64,000 nucleotides of DNA from Marthasterias glacialis (Eukaryota > Echinodermata > Asteroidea > Forcipulatida > Asteriidae), in NCBI GenBank assembly GCA_911728455.2, contig OU452226.1, positions 14,525,938 through 14,589,937 on the forward strand, given 5' to 3'. The first letter of the stretch is position 1. Every line of letters begins with the position of its first letter. Of this stretch, positions 23,901 to 36,143 are shown piece after piece. The notes under the pieces are model-generated. The model had not been told where the DNA came from. It saw only the letters and a program-made list of their open reading frames with translations, and did not search any database. Position numbers and translations under genes: made by a program.

Positions 23901-26900
23901 TTTTGTGTTACTTTACGGCCTGGATTTTGAACTTAAAATGTAAAACTTATTAACATGGTTAAGGATATATATTCGCTAACCACAAACAACTTCAGCTTAG
24001 CAGAAATGGCTTACTAGCAAAAAGGCCATTAAATTTATACTTCAGTTGTGTCTGGTTCGTTTGGAACCGCTCAATACTCAGGACATATATTTTGAACAAG
24101 GTTTCATTTAAAAAAAAAAGCTTCCTATTTATAATTACTAGTTCGGGTTAAATTTCAACCTCATTGGAGAACAGTGTGGCCCCGGATCACATTAAATCCC
24201 CCCACGACTCGGATTCCATCGTTGTTCTGTAGCCAGTTAGGATGATACAAAATACATTCAGAAATTCGTACCTATTTGCCGTTCCTTCCAGATTCAAGAT
24301 GCCAATTTCACCGAAGAAATCTCCTGACTTTAGAGTGGTGAGAACAACGCCGTCCGGCCTACGAAGTAAAATCATTTAATATTAATTTGAAAACAATATC
24401 TTGTCCTGGTTAAAACACAACCATTGATTTAAAGAGAGAAGTACGTTATTTTGTTGCGTGTCGTGGCAGAGCGGTCTAGCGCACCGGACTCAAACTCTGG
24501 TGTTTCTGATCAGCAGAGTGTGGGTTCGAGTCCCGGTCATGACACTTGTGTCCTTAAGCAACACACTTAACAATTATTGCTTCGTCCTTCGGATGGGACG
24601 TAAAAGACGTAGGTCCAGTGTGTTGTTTAATGCACGGCGAAAATCGGGAAGCACAACTTTAAATCCTTCATGTCTTTAAAGTGACTAATTTGAAATGTAA
24701 AACATTTTCTAATTAGAGCAGGTCTGATGAAATGACAATGTCTGATTTGCAGAGGGATATTCGAACCCACGTCAATCAACAAAGAAACCGACCTGACGAC
24801 TTCAAGCAGACCGTCAGCAATGATAAACATCTCCCGAGCAACTTCTCCCTTCCGGCACACCAGGTCCCCAGGGGTGTAGATACACGTTTCCATCTTGAGA
24901 ACGAGGTCGTGGAGAAACTCCGGGGGACATTCGGTGAAGATACTCACCTAGTGACCAACAAAAGAATAATGGTTTAAAAAAATAACTGAACGAACAAATA
25001 AACAAGTTAAGAACTAAAGCAGAGTGACATACATTTGAAAGTTTGACTGATGCCGTAAAGGGAAACACAGTTCGAAAGAAAATGATTCAAGTAATGAGGT
25101 GTTGTCTGAAAGATAAGTGAACGAATCTGAATCTGAATTTAATAGTCGGCAAAGCATCATATTGGTAATACGAAGCCCGGGAAGGGACAGTGGTAGAAAA
25201 AAAAAGAAACGAACAAAATAAATTACACAGGGGCTAAGTCGTTCGTGCACGGTTTGGCAATCCGTTCGAACGAATTACTTATCCCTTTATTTTTTTTCCT
25301 TACCACTGTCCCTTCCCGGGCTTCGTATAAAGGAAACATCACACCAACTTTTTAAAAGAAGACAATGAAGACAGTTTCAGACATGGGAGGAAACCCCCTA
25401 TAGGGAAAACCCGCGCAGTCAGGTAGGGACTGAAAACCCAATCAACATGCAAGGCTCCAGTCCGGGATTCGAACCAAAGTCCACATGACTGGGTGGCAGG
25501 CAAGGCAGAAACCACTGAGCCCCAACCTGAATGCCAAAACTATGATTTGAATAAAAAAAAAAAATACTGATTTGAATAAAAGTAATGTTTTTTTTTGTCA
25601 CAGGGTTTTTAATACAGTACTGATCTGTATTCATCCCACCAAAGACAAATCTAGACACAAGAGGGAATCTTTTAAACAGAACAACAGTCGGTCTTACTTT
25701 CTTGAGCGTCTGTAGATGGACGTGCATCGCCAGTTCCGTTCTGATCTTAGTCGGTAAGGGACCTAAACTGTTAACGTCAGTTTTAGATCTTCGTGGATAA
25801 AAGGGAAATAAATAAAAAACGAAAGTACAATCAGTAAAGTTACCTTAAACAGAATGTAAGCAAAGAAGGCAGTATAGTTAGCAATAAACGTCGTGTGCCC
25901 GGAAGAAGGACGTAAACGAAAGTGTGACCGGCTTTTTGCTATTTGTAAGTCACTGCAGGAAAGTTCAATTCCACACAGCAATGGAAAAACATGTCTTGGT
26001 GTGATTCTAGCACCAATATATACAACGGTTATGCCGTATTTTTTTTCAAAAGAGCCATGTTATTGCTTGTGACCTTCTGCTGGAGCCAAAACTTGTAATT
26101 TGTGTGCCCGGAAAAAGGTCGTACAGCCTTACGACCTTCTTCCAGGCACACCACGTAAAGGTCATCAACTGTGGATTGATTTCTAATCCCCCATTAGGAA
26201 ATCGAAAACGTTTGGTTAATAATTGTTACCTTTTCCATGTGTAAAAGTACCAGAGTAACACGCGGTGCTGGACATCCTTTGCCACGTTGTAAGTCCTCAT
26301 ATACTTCTTGGCATTGTCCTGGAAGAAAATTCGCCAGAGAATTTCAAAATAGATTAATATTCATTCTAAAACTAAATAAAAAAAATGATGCATTTTTAGT
26401 TTGAACATGGTTTGATTCAGTCCGAACGGGTCAAGGCTTCGAGGTTTCCTGTAGATGTCTCAATGTTTATTTTTTAACAAGACGTCTTCATCATCGTCAG
26501 GCTAAAAAATCATCAATTTTACTGTTGGTTGAAACCCAGCCTCGTCCAGCAATTTTCATTCTCATTTTGTCACTTGCCATTCTACGCCCTGTTCATAACA
26601 GAGGTGATAAGACTCTATAATAAACAAATGAAATTGCTAAAGCTCAATCTTTGAATGCCGTCAACCTACCACGTGTCTTTCGAATTCAAGACGTATAGAA
26701 TTCCGATTTTCTATGACGGCACCAACTTGTCCTTTAAGATAAAAATAACATAAACAAAACATCAGCCATAATTCTTAGCAAAGAGATATTCCAATCTATG
26801 TAATAAGATGGCTGGCTTTAAGGGGCATCTAAGGTTTAAAAACTGACATAAACCGGTTCGTAAAATTCCGCGACTTTGCATTTAGTGTTCACATAATAAC

Positions 26901-29900
26901 TTGTTGCTTTGAGCATAATGGTACAAACTTAGCGAGGCAGTACATTTTTGTTGTTTTTTGGAGGAGGATTCATGGGACAACATAATCACAAAAACCCGGG
27001 CCATTAATACGTGTTTTTGACTCAGAATGCGGATCATGCTGAACTCATAAAGTTACGGCCCTTAATGACCCTTCTCTGATGGGTCATTAATGACCCGGCA
27101 CTTTTTGGAGTGAGGGCCCTTTTTGCGATAACTACCAACATTTTATACAGCTGCTTCAGCAGAAAATTTTGCTTAACATTTTGTTCCCTGCTCGACACGT
27201 CCAAACAGGACACCCAGTCAAAGACGGGATGTGTGATATGGTATTTAGTCTGTTTGTCATCTGGTTTCGCTTAGCTACTTTTTGTGCTTAAGCAGCTCTA
27301 TTCAATTGGGCCACGGACCTTGTCTTGGAATCAGACCCTAAAAGCTGACAACAAGGTGCCTAATCCGAGCCCGTACTACCAACCCCCTGCCCTCCCGGCC
27401 AACCCCACGACTTTCAGGGGCATCTGCGGACAATCAACTTAAAATGATGCAAATAATTACTATTTGATGGAACTGTCTAGAAATATTCCAATAATTGCCC
27501 TGAAACGTCAATCTATGTCAATCGACTAGCACTACGTGGGCGCCAATCCTGTCACATTGTGGTCCAAAGATCGTATTTATTTAGTTAGCTTGATTCTTAT
27601 CCGTTGAAAAATGTACGGTACATAAATGTATATTACCCCCCAGAAATAGTTACATAACTTAAAGTGATTGGTTTATCGATGTGAGTTTGTAATAGCAACA
27701 AGAAATACATCTTCCATCAGGCATTTAGGAAAGTCCGTTATTGCGGGTTCACGAAACGTTATTACGAATTCACAATCTGTTCTAACAGACTCACAATCCG
27801 TTATTACGGATTCCCACGTTAGTACGGATTCACAAACTTGGACGACATATTATCTGCAGAATGTGAACCCGTAATAACGCGTTGTGAATCCATAAAAGCT
27901 TATTTTTTATTTTCCTTTTGATAATGGGCTTTCGTAGGCATTGGTATCAAAAAAATTCCAGTTTTAGTATTGTGACCATGATAATGCAAAATGCAATAAA
28001 TAAACTGTCAACCTTGTTCGTGGAATGCGGATGTGCGCGTGTTTCAATGTTAAAGCCAACTCACCAACAATTGTTGCAAAGACAATCACTCCAATCAAAT
28101 AGCTGATAATTTGAAAGACGTACCTTTTGGGAGAGAAAAAAAATTAAGACAAACAATGATAACAACAACAATAACAAAACGAGTGTTAATCTTGAACGAA
28201 CCATGGATTATGTTGGCTCTTTATAAAAATAGCAATTAAATAACGATATTTATACTTTAAAATGATGGATGCTTCTGATTTGGCGCTTGAGTTTCAACGA
28301 TTAACAATAATAATATCATTATTTCGCAATAAAAAATAAATAATTGTATTTCTTTGAGTTGAAAATCAACATTGTATTACTCGTTATCACTGTGCGGTTT
28401 TGAATCTGGATTTTCTTCATTGTATTAATACACCATTATCATTATCCTGTGGTTTTCGTACGTGATATTTTTTTTTTTTAAATCTACAGTTAACTAATGC
28501 TATTAAGATATCGATATATAATGAGCTATTGATATGGTAAGCTTCTTATAATTGATAGAGCTGATGGTGATTCTCAGTATAGGCAGTAAAGCAATCTATA
28601 ACCGGTATCCGTCGTAAACACTGATAATGAAAGTTGAAATTCTCATTCATTAGGAAGTGGACAGACTGATTTCCTCTCAGCCTCGGTTGTGTCATAGTTA
28701 TTAAAATGCGTGAATAGAAGCAAGATAGATACACGAAAATTATACCAACTATGACCAGACGAAACTAAAAGGTTTGAAATGACGCAATTTGCTGCACTCT
28801 TCAGCTTAATTTGTTTGATCATACAATTATTGACTGTTGAATTTGGCATGTGGAAAATAACATTAAATCAAATCTAGCCCTAGATGTAAAAAAGTGAAAA
28901 GTCACATTATTGTGTTCGTTTCTTTTTTGTTCTTGTGCATGAATTGGTTAGTATTTCGTAGAGTTGTTTATTTTAACAACTTTTTGGTTCAGGAAAATTG
29001 GTTGTATGTTTGTCTTTGGAAGAGAACACCTATTCATATCCTCAATCTTCCTACGGACATTCAACTTGGATGTCCACGAACCGACAACAACGTTATGCTG
29101 CAGGTCTACTTCGTTTGTACTTAATTAGTTAACTTATTTTTCAAAATTTACTTCTCAGGAAGACAAATTGTATAACAAGTGTTTAGGGAAGGTGTTTTTG
29201 GACAAGGGAATATTTCAGACTCAAGACTATTACTGGTATTAGGTTCTTTTAAAGGGGGCTTTCATTTGAGAAAAAGACTTATTTTTTTTCTGGATAATTT
29301 TCGGGATCGTGTATAACATAATTACGAAATAGCTTCAACGTTTGAAATCTTGCACCATTGGTGGGGCAGATACAGATAGGAAAAATAATTTGGGGGAGTG
29401 ATGCCTTTGATTATACAAGCATAGAATTTGGCACACAGAGTAGGCCTAGTGTCATGAGAACGATGACTGTAAGGGACATCGCAGATTTGTCTTTAAAAAA
29501 AATATAGGTAGAATAACAAGCATTGGCAGCCACTTTAAAAATTTGAAAATGGTTTGTTATTCTACCTATGTTTATTACTACCGTACTACGAAGATGAATA
29601 CTTTGGTTACAATTTCTGAACACAGAAATTTTGAAACATTTTGAAGAGTTATTGACTTACTCCCACTCAGAATCTGGAACGGGAATATCCCCCAATAATG
29701 TTAAGGTGAGTGTTGACCAGTAGAAGGACATCAGGTACATTCTTGCCGTGGAATTGAACTCGCCATCGGGTAGGGGGTAGACCCAGTCCCCGCTCCCAAA
29801 ACCAATCCTCTGGCACAGCAGGAAATAGAAGGCGGCAAACCAGTGGACGAGGAGGAGAAGAACATGGCAGATGTTCAGCACCCGGAAGACGTTGGGCTCC

Positions 29901-30802
29901 GTGGCTTTCGCCTCGGCCATGTAGTACCAAGAAATCACACGGTAGACTTTGAGAAAGCGCGGGAAGCGAACTATTGGATGCAGTTGGACTGTATCCACAA
30001 AGTATAGTAAATCCAAGGGAGTCAGTGCTAGGAGATCGGCGGCAAGGCTCCACGACCTGGCGTAATGCTTTGCAAGTTGTTTCCCGTCATGCACAAGTAT
30101 GCCCTGGTCCAAGTAACCAGTCCTGAATTGCACTAAGATATCTAGTAAGTAGATGAAATCACACAGGTAGTCTAAAATGAACCATGCGACGCCACCCTGG
30201 TTCTGAAGGCCCGGCCAGGCCTCTCTGGCAATCGCAAACCAGATATTGTACTCAAATGCAACGGTGACCAAGAACAGCCAGTAGAAATTGAACTGACCAT
30301 CTGGGTTGACTGTGTAAGTCCGCGGTAGCTCCTTGTCGTCGTCGAACATGCCATCCGTGCGATCGCCTCGATTCTCCGGGTCGTCATAGCCGAAATTCTC
30401 CCTCTGCCGGATGGTGAACTTCTCAAGAAAGGAGTCAACCCTCTGCGTCGTGGTGGCCTTACGGGTTTTCTTCTGCGCTATGAAGGCTGAGTTAAAGTTA
30501 ACCACGGCTCGCAGGGAAGTCCAGAGGCTAGAGCCCCGCTTGCCGCCGTCGGCCGAGAGGTCGCCGTTATTCTCACTATCATCCCCGGTGTCATCATCGC
30601 TGAGACTGTGGTGCGAATCCGTAACAGGGTGACCTCCTTCCACTGGGTGAACCTTCCCGTTCCCGAATAACTTCCCCATGTGTATCGCCGTGGTCTGATT
30701 CTCTGTGGCGTCTTGTCCCGTACTCCCGACTTGTCCGCCGTTAACAAGATTACTTGAACTACCCTGCTCCTCCACCTTCTCCTCCTGCAATGACAACTCC
30801 AT
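18626..30802 (-). CDS. Cyclic nucleotide-gated (CNG) cation channel subunit
   Basis: Twelve exons give 789 residues: 30802-29661, 28123-28065, 26731-26670, 26318-26230, 25767-25698, 24947-24793, 24358-24272, 22296-22200, 21251-21082, 20503-20272, 19446-19309 and 18694-18626. All junctions are AG/GT and phases agree. An in-frame TAG 15 nt upstream supports the ATG. Order: acidic, low-complexity N terminus (1-165), S1-S4 (about 171-292, with arginines/lysine in RFPRFLKVYR), S5, pore (355-375), S6 (YVFQIISYLIGVIVFATIVG, 382-401), C-linker (402-474), cyclic-nucleotide-binding domain (475-587, with FFGEIGILNLEGTANRRTAD phosphate-binding cassette), then a C-terminal tail ending in a predicted coiled coil (722-780). 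The family makes tetrameric, nonselective cation channels opened by cGMP or cAMP. The filter reads TLLGD where alpha subunits have T(T/I)(I/V)G(E/D). The alpha or beta class is not settled. Confidence 0.95.
19008..19136. mobile_element. MITE-like inverted repeat with paired CTCF-like motifs
   Basis: Left arm GGAGACTTTGGAACGCTAGG continuing to TGGCAGCAGAC is mirrored by the right arm ending in AGTCTTCC. Each arm contains an ACGCTAGGTGGCAGCAG motif (19020-19036 plus, 19105-19121 minus), a good match to the CTCF core. The element lies in the last CNG intron. Confidence 0.65.
19268..19282 (+). promoter_or_regulatory. CTCF-like motif near last CNG intron donor
   Basis: CACCTAGAGGGCGCT fits most positions of the CTCF core consensus and lies about 27 bases inside the last CNG intron. 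Function is inferred only from motif similarity. Confidence 0.3.
19495..19620. mobile_element. MITE family I (CTGTGTCYGAATT termini)
   Basis: Left end CTGTGTCCGAATTAGTGGC is mirrored by GCCACAATTCAGACACAGCC on the right. Related copies are at 32242-32424 and 40682-40794. The interior has GC-rich GGCTACGGC-like repeats and no reading frame of note. Confidence 0.75.
20660..20843. mobile_element. MITE family G copy (GGGCCCAATTTCAT termini)
   Basis: Starts GGGCCCAATTTCACTAAAAC and ends CTTAAGCAGCTCTGTATGAA then ATTGGACCC, matching the better-preserved copy at 56465-56658. It lies in a CNG intron. Confidence 0.75.
20902..20978. repeat. (GTT)n microsatellite
   Basis: About 25 consecutive GTT triplets with one GAT interruption near 20956, in a CNG intron. 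Copy number is likely polymorphic. Confidence 0.97.
21735..21930. repeat. Cluster of GGGAACGAAAT / ATTTCGAGGG inverted motifs
   Basis: The short words GGAACGAAAT, ATTTCGAG and CCCTCGAAAT recur in both orientations at least seven times in 200 bp. GGGAACGAAATAATTTTC on the left pairs with AAAATCATTTCGTTCCCC on the right. It probably represents a decayed palindromic repeat in a CNG intron. Confidence 0.6.
23520..23930. repeat. Degenerate ~94-bp tandem repeat
   Basis: ACTGGTTTATATYTGGAAC recurs near 23558, 23653 and 23747 with related words up to 23850, and TACGGCCTGG recurs between them. Spacing is about 94-95 bp. Units are strongly diverged. The repeat lies in the CNG intron between exons 7 and 8. 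Confidence 0.65.
24456..24650 (+). mobile_element. tRNA-Leu-like SINE (family A)
   Basis: The head GTGTCGTGGCAGAGCGGTCT with AGCGCACCGGACTCAA and GTGGGTTCGAGTCCCGG closely follows a tRNA-Leu gene, including a long variable-arm region. It continues with the family's body CTTCGTCCTTCGGATGGGAC. It lacks a tRNA acceptor pairing and has a SINE body, so it is not a functional tRNA gene. It lies in a CNG intron between the two cyclic-nucleotide-binding-domain exons. Confidence 0.85.
25168..25328. mobile_element. MITE with 28-bp perfect terminal inverted repeats
   Basis: ATACGAAGCCCGGGAAGGGA continuing to CAGTGGTA at the left is matched exactly by its complement ending at 25328. The 161-bp element has no coding capacity and lies in a CNG intron. 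No clear target duplication is seen. Confidence 0.85.
25370..25530 (-). mobile_element. tRNA-derived SINE (family D)
   Basis: On the minus strand a tRNA-like head (GGGCTCAGTGGTTTCTGCC, B box GGTTCGAATCCCGG) is followed by GATTGGGTTTTCAGTCCC. The same head-body order is at 48238-48415 on the plus strand. Confidence 0.75.
27081..27096. repeat. 16-bp perfect palindrome
   Basis: GGGTCATTAATGACCC is a perfect palindrome. A related TTAATGACCC half-site lies just upstream at about 27062. It is in a CNG intron. Confidence 0.6.
27149..27312. mobile_element. Degenerate MITE family G copy
   Basis: Begins AGCTGCTTCAGCAGAAAATT and ends GCTTAGCTACTTTTTGTGCT then TAAGCAGCTC and ATTGGGCC, matching the right end of the 56465-56658 element. 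The left terminus is decayed. Confidence 0.6.
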
Positions 30803-31099
30803 GCTGTTTAAACTCTATACAACGTCCACCGATATTATGCTCCTTCAATTCTGATGATAGGGTTGGGAAGGTTTTTTAAGTTTGTATAGCTCTACGGTTG
30901 ACAAAAGCGCAAATATGTGCAAACACTCGTCTTTGATTTCTTGACTACGCGCGATACAAAGTCCCCTTCTAGACAACTCATGGGGAATTTCTCCCACAAC
31001 ATCGAAGCCCGGATAAACTATCTCCACCACCACCACCACCAGACAGGGAAGTCTCCTTTTGTCGCAGTTGCACTCAGCCAACCGTTTCCTGGTTTGATG

Positions 31100-32240
31100 T
31101 ACCCATCATAATAGAGTCTCCTTTTTCTAAATGAACTCACACGCTTAGAGGAAGCTTAAATCGATGGCCTGAAGCGGTTTATTCTTCCTTTCTCCAAATG
31201 ACAACACTTCCTTTGATGACCAAGCGAAGGGGAATAACGCCAAGACGTTGGACACAATACCTCTAATGGATGATACAACACTATCCATATAACGGTTGTC
31301 CGTTACTCCCCACCACACATCCACAAGGTAAAAGAGTTGTTATCAATTTTTTGTGGTGCTCTGTTACCACAACGCACGATCGAATATAACAATAAAAGTT
31401 GGGGTGAGTGATTGTATAATAGATGGGGACCAGCCAGCACAATTAGCTCGCGAGTTCTGAGTAAATAATTGACGTCACTTGCCCAGCGACCAAGAAGAGA
31501 GATTATCAGATGGTGTTTGAATCCGGGGCCAGCCGGGCAATGGAAAAACCAACAAAGCAAGTCACGGCATCCTATCGGCATTTCCCTTTAAAAAAAAAGG
31601 TACAAAGTCAGGAAAAAGGATATAGATAAACAATTCCGTTGACTCGCGTCATCTGTAGTTTGAGGAAGACTAGGAAAATATTTACAGATGGAAATGACAA
31701 AAACCCCGGTTGGCAATAATTCGGAAAGTGTGGCACTCGAAAAGTCCATCACACCACAACGTGTAGGATTGGTAATCATCACTACAAGATATTCCCAGTC
31801 TACGAAGCTGACTGATTATAAAGATCATACCAGTACCAATCCTCTAGTGAGATATTTCGAAGCCGAGGAAATATCACTTAATAGACACAGTAAATCGTTT
31901 TGAAACAGCATTTTATCGTCTATCCAAATTCGTTCTGAGAAAAACAAATTCCGCAAACAAATACTTTCGGCAAAAATCGGGCCATGCCAACTTTACAGAA
32001 ACTTGTACAAGATGTATAAATCCTTTCTCTAAAGAGATGAAGCATCATTCACTAATATCCTTGGGTCTTCAATAAACCAGACATGCCGCATTGATATTGA
32101 AAGAAGGGGGGACACTGACTGGATTGAACGCAAAACTTTGTACGGCGTCTTTCAGTTTTCTACGGTGTTGAAATTGAGGCCGTTTTTGAAATAGCGGTTG
32201 CGGCTGCAGCTCGATTGCCAAGTTGACATGCATTGGAGGG
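31100..32240. other. Upstream flank of CNG, no gene recognised
   Basis: This interval lies 5' of the CNG start codon and may hold its promoter and untranslated leader, but I see no distinctive element. A short CAC/CCA run lies at about 31025-31041. No convincing reading frame occurs. Confidence 0.4.
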
Positions 32241-32241
32241 T

Positions 32242-32424
32242 AAGGCCGTGTCCGAACTGACGGCTACGGCTACGGCTGGATCGCCGCATCATCATGCCTT
32301 GAAGTGTAGGACGTCCGTAGCAACACCTTTAGCAACAGCCGTAGCTGTAGCCGTAGATCTTGAATCCCATCGCAACACCCTTGGCAAATACAACCCCACA
32401 GCCGCCAACCCATATATGGCCTCG
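32242..32424. mobile_element. MITE family I copy
   Basis: Starts GGCCGTGTCCGAACTGACGG and contains repeated GGCTACGGC words, like the elements at 19495 and 40682. The right terminus is diverged. Confidence 0.6.
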
Positions 32425-33078
32425 TAAAAAAAACCCCAGAGTAAAACAGCTGAACAGGCACCAGTTTCATGACTCTGCTTACCGTCCCATGGAATCGTGT
32501 GCTTCATAGGTAACCGTAAGCGAAGAAATCCAAGAAATCCAATCCAAGCAGAGCCATGCAATAGGACGCCTGCTGAGAAGTTGCGTTCCAGGTAAACAAT
32601 TAAACACGTCACACAACAACATCCTGAATAACAACTGAGCTTTGCAGCACACTTTTGCAGCAACATTAGATTTACAATCAGTGTCGAAGTTGTACAAAGG
32701 TTTTAAAAGTTTCGATACAAAATAAACACAAGTATTTGCAGAAAAGACTCTATTTAAGTACATTTATTCCAGAAATATTGCATGTAATAGTTGTATAAAT
32801 TCATAAAACCTATTCTTCTAAAGTTAAGCCTGAAATTGGTTCACTACTTCACTTGTGAAAAAGCCTCAATGGTTTATTTTTTTGTCAAGAAATGCTAGGA
32901 GTGTACACGTCGTGAACCTCTTGTGTTCAAAGGCGTTTCTCTAGAATACATCTTATGATTCTGAGATGAACTCGAGTCTTTGAAGAACACATGTTAAAGC
33001 CAAGTCCAATGATTAAACTTTACTTACATAAATCCTCATACAAAAACTAGCTCAATGCAATTCCTATGGGCTGTTCGC

Positions 33079-33226
33079 AATAGACCTTTATCATGCTGCC
33101 ACCATAATAGATGCTAATATTCATTGCACAAAAAGGGACCAGACTATTTGCCCTTCCAGTCTAGGTTTGGTTACATTGGTTTGAATGGGAGAAAATCAAG
33201 ATGGCCGCACTATGATAAAGGTATCG
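33079..33226. mobile_element. MITE with CTTTATCAT termini
   Basis: AATAGACCTTTATCATGCTG on the left is mirrored by GCACTATGATAAAGGTAT on the right, each next to a GCCA/GGCC motif. The element is about 148 bp and non-coding. Confidence 0.65.
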
Positions 33227-33293
33227 GGTGGAGCCAGTTTGAGTGAAGTGGGCGTGGCTTACAGTGGAATTACGTCACGCTTACCAACATAAT

Positions 33294-34022
33294 AAGCCTG
33301 ATTTTTGACTGCAAGAGGGCGCACTTTGGGCTAGAATGGGGAGTCAAAGGGTGCACCACACTAAGGCTCCCATAGCAACCAATGCTAAATGCTAAATATT
33401 CAAAAATACTCAAAAAATACTTTAAAAGTCTCCCAGCCTCTAGAAAACAAATCAAATATATTTTCTGACAACTGAACTTCATTTTTCTTTTCAATTTTCA
33501 GTAGGTTAGCCGTTGAGAATTATTGGTAAGCTGATCCAAAATAAAAACACCCCTGAACGAGTAAACTGGCCAGACTTCATCTTTGAAAAATGACCCTACG
33601 CTGTTCAGCAAAGAAGGGCCATTTTTAGAAGGCCAGTCTACCCAAAATGCTCCAGGTTGAAAGTCAACAACCCCAGGGGCACAATGTAGGCCCATTTTTC
33701 AACAATCCATAAAAGCAAGGACCTTTAAATCCTTGATTTACAGAAAAAGTTGTGACTTTACATTTTATTAATGAGGCTCTGTGCATGGATTTCTCTCTAT
33801 TTAGTGTCATGCACCCAAACCATAGAAATAGCGTGGTAAACCACATGCAATTAGACTTCTAATACAGCAGTATACAACTTTTGAGGGTATTAATTGACAG
33901 TTTTACAATGCGATAAGTATAAGATATCTGTTTGGAAAATTTGCATTTTCAATGTTTTGAAATATTTTTGTACTTTCAAAATGGAATTATATTGCGCCCT
34001 CTTGCTGTCAAAAATACAGCCT
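33294..34022. mobile_element. ~730-bp inverted-repeat element (family J)
   Basis: Left end GCCTGATTTTTGACTGCAAG followed by AGGGCGC is matched by the right end GCGCCCTCTTGCTGTCAAAA then ATACAGCC. Right-end sequence also recurs in a shorter copy at 42266-42530. There is no coding capacity. Confidence 0.75.
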
Positions 34023-34039
34023 ATAAGGAGTCACAGTGC

Positions 34040-34850
34040 TAATCACTTTTAAGGGTCTTTTGGTTTCATCACCAGAAAGTTATAACAATAACAATATTAA
34101 TAATGCACAATATTGCATAAAAGTAATTTAAGGTTTACTACATCTGTGTGTGTGTTTTTTTGTTTTTTTTTGTTTTTTTTTAAGTAGCATCATCCCCTAT
34201 ACAATAAATCTGAACAAATATCATCAAATCCATGGTCACATGTTGAAAAAAGTGTGGGGGGAACTTTGTTCCTTGTGTCTGGATTTTTTTGCACACACCC
34301 ACGTAAGGGTTATTTTGAGTGCGTCAATCAAATTAAGCAACCAAAATTTAAGGTCTATAAACTTTATCTGTTCGACCTCGGCAGTATTTCAGAGGAAATT
34401 ATTTCTCTAGAGAGTTGGTGCGTGTACGTAAAAAAAACTTAGTGTGTAAATGCAACGTCGTATGATAAAAGGCAACGTTGAAGTATACAAAAACATATCA
34501 AAGAAGGAGATAGTAAAAAAAGGGGAAACAAAAGAAAGAAATCACAGCTGATACTGGGAGCTTGTTCCACGGAAATTCAGGAATATTCCATGCCTATATC
34601 GGTTGATTTACACCAATCCAAACAATGTGGGTTATTTTCTGCCGATTTGGGATTTTTTTTTTCTTTTCCGCCCCTATTAATGTGTCCCAATGGTTGCTTT
34701 GTGTTTAGTAAAAATCTTATGGTGCATAAGTCGACTCAGTCAACATATTAAATATATATGCTACAGACAATACAAAAGAGGATGGTAAAAAAAGTTCTTT
34801 TTGAAAAAAAAAACATGTAATGAAAAAACTTGATATTTTTCTGAATAATT
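34040..34850. other. Intergenic, no gene recognised
   Basis: AT-rich sequence with a T-rich run near 34153-34182. No domain, splice structure or repeat ends could be recognised. Confidence 0.4.
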
Positions 34851-34854
34851 TCCC

Positions 34855-34975
34855 CCGTACACTGATGTGTGTTAAGCACTGTATACTCTCTCAGTACTTT
34901 CCAGAGCCCTGTGGGGAAACAAATTCACAGGAATATTACCCGGGTGGGATTCGAACCACCCCCGCTATAGTAACT
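34855..34975 (-). mobile_element. tRNA-derived SINE (family B)
   Basis: Same body and head order as the copy at 12770-12952, with B box GGTTCGAATCCC on the minus strand and CTCTGGAAAGTACTGAG in the body. The tRNA head is truncated. Confidence 0.7.
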
Positions 34976-34979
34976 CACA

Positions 34980-36140
34980 TCGGTGGTGGGTGAAACACAA
35001 AACATTGTTCTTAACCCCCAGTACAAATTTAACATCGATGAAAACTATTTTTTGAAGTGACCTCACTTACACAGTTATCTTGGATAGTTATTTGCAGAGT
35101 TTAGAAGATATCCCTAGTAATGATTACTTATGACTAATAATTATGATAGAGAAATTAAAGTTATACATCTTAGAAGGTTAAATGGCACACTTTTGGTAAT
35201 ATATTTGCACTAACTAATTTTACATACTGCGGCATCGACAAAATCCACTCTGAACCACAAGTTTTTTTTAAAGGAACTTTACCAGTAAAAAAAACCCCTC
35301 TGAAATGGAGGACGACAAAATTCCCAGTGGGGTGATTGTTGTATATGACACCCCGTGCCGAAATCAGGCACGTCTTAGAAATAGTGGAAATGGCATTATA
35401 GGGAAGACAAACGAAATATCTATCTTAATATCAGTGTGATGTGATTTCTTAAACACTGCATAATAATACAGACGTTGAGAAATAATTACATTATAGGCCC
35501 TAGTTAGGTGTTATTTGAAAGCTCTTATTCGAATAAAAGAGACTTATATGGCGCACTTATCTGGAAACGTGATTAAGGCGCCTATACTAAACAAGAAGTT
35601 TGAATAAAAAAATCAAGCTCAAGTCTAAAATTGTACAGACTAGCGAAGCAAATGGGACTTCGGTTCCTTCTTGAAGATGTTTAAAGATATGGTTTGACAG
35701 AGCGAGGCAGGGAGTTTTTTTTTTTTTGGGGGGGGGGGGCAAGTGATGGGCAAAGAAGCGATTTCGGGTGAATCAAATATCTGATTTCAAACAACATCAA
35801 AAAAATCCTGTAATAGTGATTAGAACAAACTAGCTAAGTTTGTTGTAAAACAACATAAGTTACTGATGTAATGGAGCCAACTGCGATCAAGCAACCAATA
35901 TTCAATCTTTTAAAACCCAGTTTAAGAGTATGCAGCTCTGCTTCATCAGTGACATTAAATGAAAGTTATTAGAACATATTATACATGTTTTGCCCCAGAC
36001 TTGGAAAGCACGGAGTACACAGTGCTTATCAAACATAGGTGTATTAAAGAGTAACAAAAAAGTATAAAACAATAGCAGTTGTATGCCAATCAATAATAGT
36101 TAATTGAGTTCATTTTGAGCTGATCCATCAACTTTTTTTA
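34980..36140. other. Intergenic, no gene recognised
   Basis: AT-rich sequence without recognisable genes. A short homopolymer T/G run is at about 35717-35740. Confidence 0.4.
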
Positions 36141-36143
36141 CAT

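Noticed and set aside
24456-24545. Functional tRNA-Leu gene
   Set aside because: The sequence has A and B boxes but continues into a SINE body shared by several copies, and the acceptor ends do not pair cleanly.
25698-25758. Alternative acceptor for CNG exon 5 just before GTCCCTTACC
   Set aside because: It shifts the frame into an immediate stop. The acceptor before TTTAGG keeps the frame and yields SLGPLPTKIRTELAMHVHLQ.
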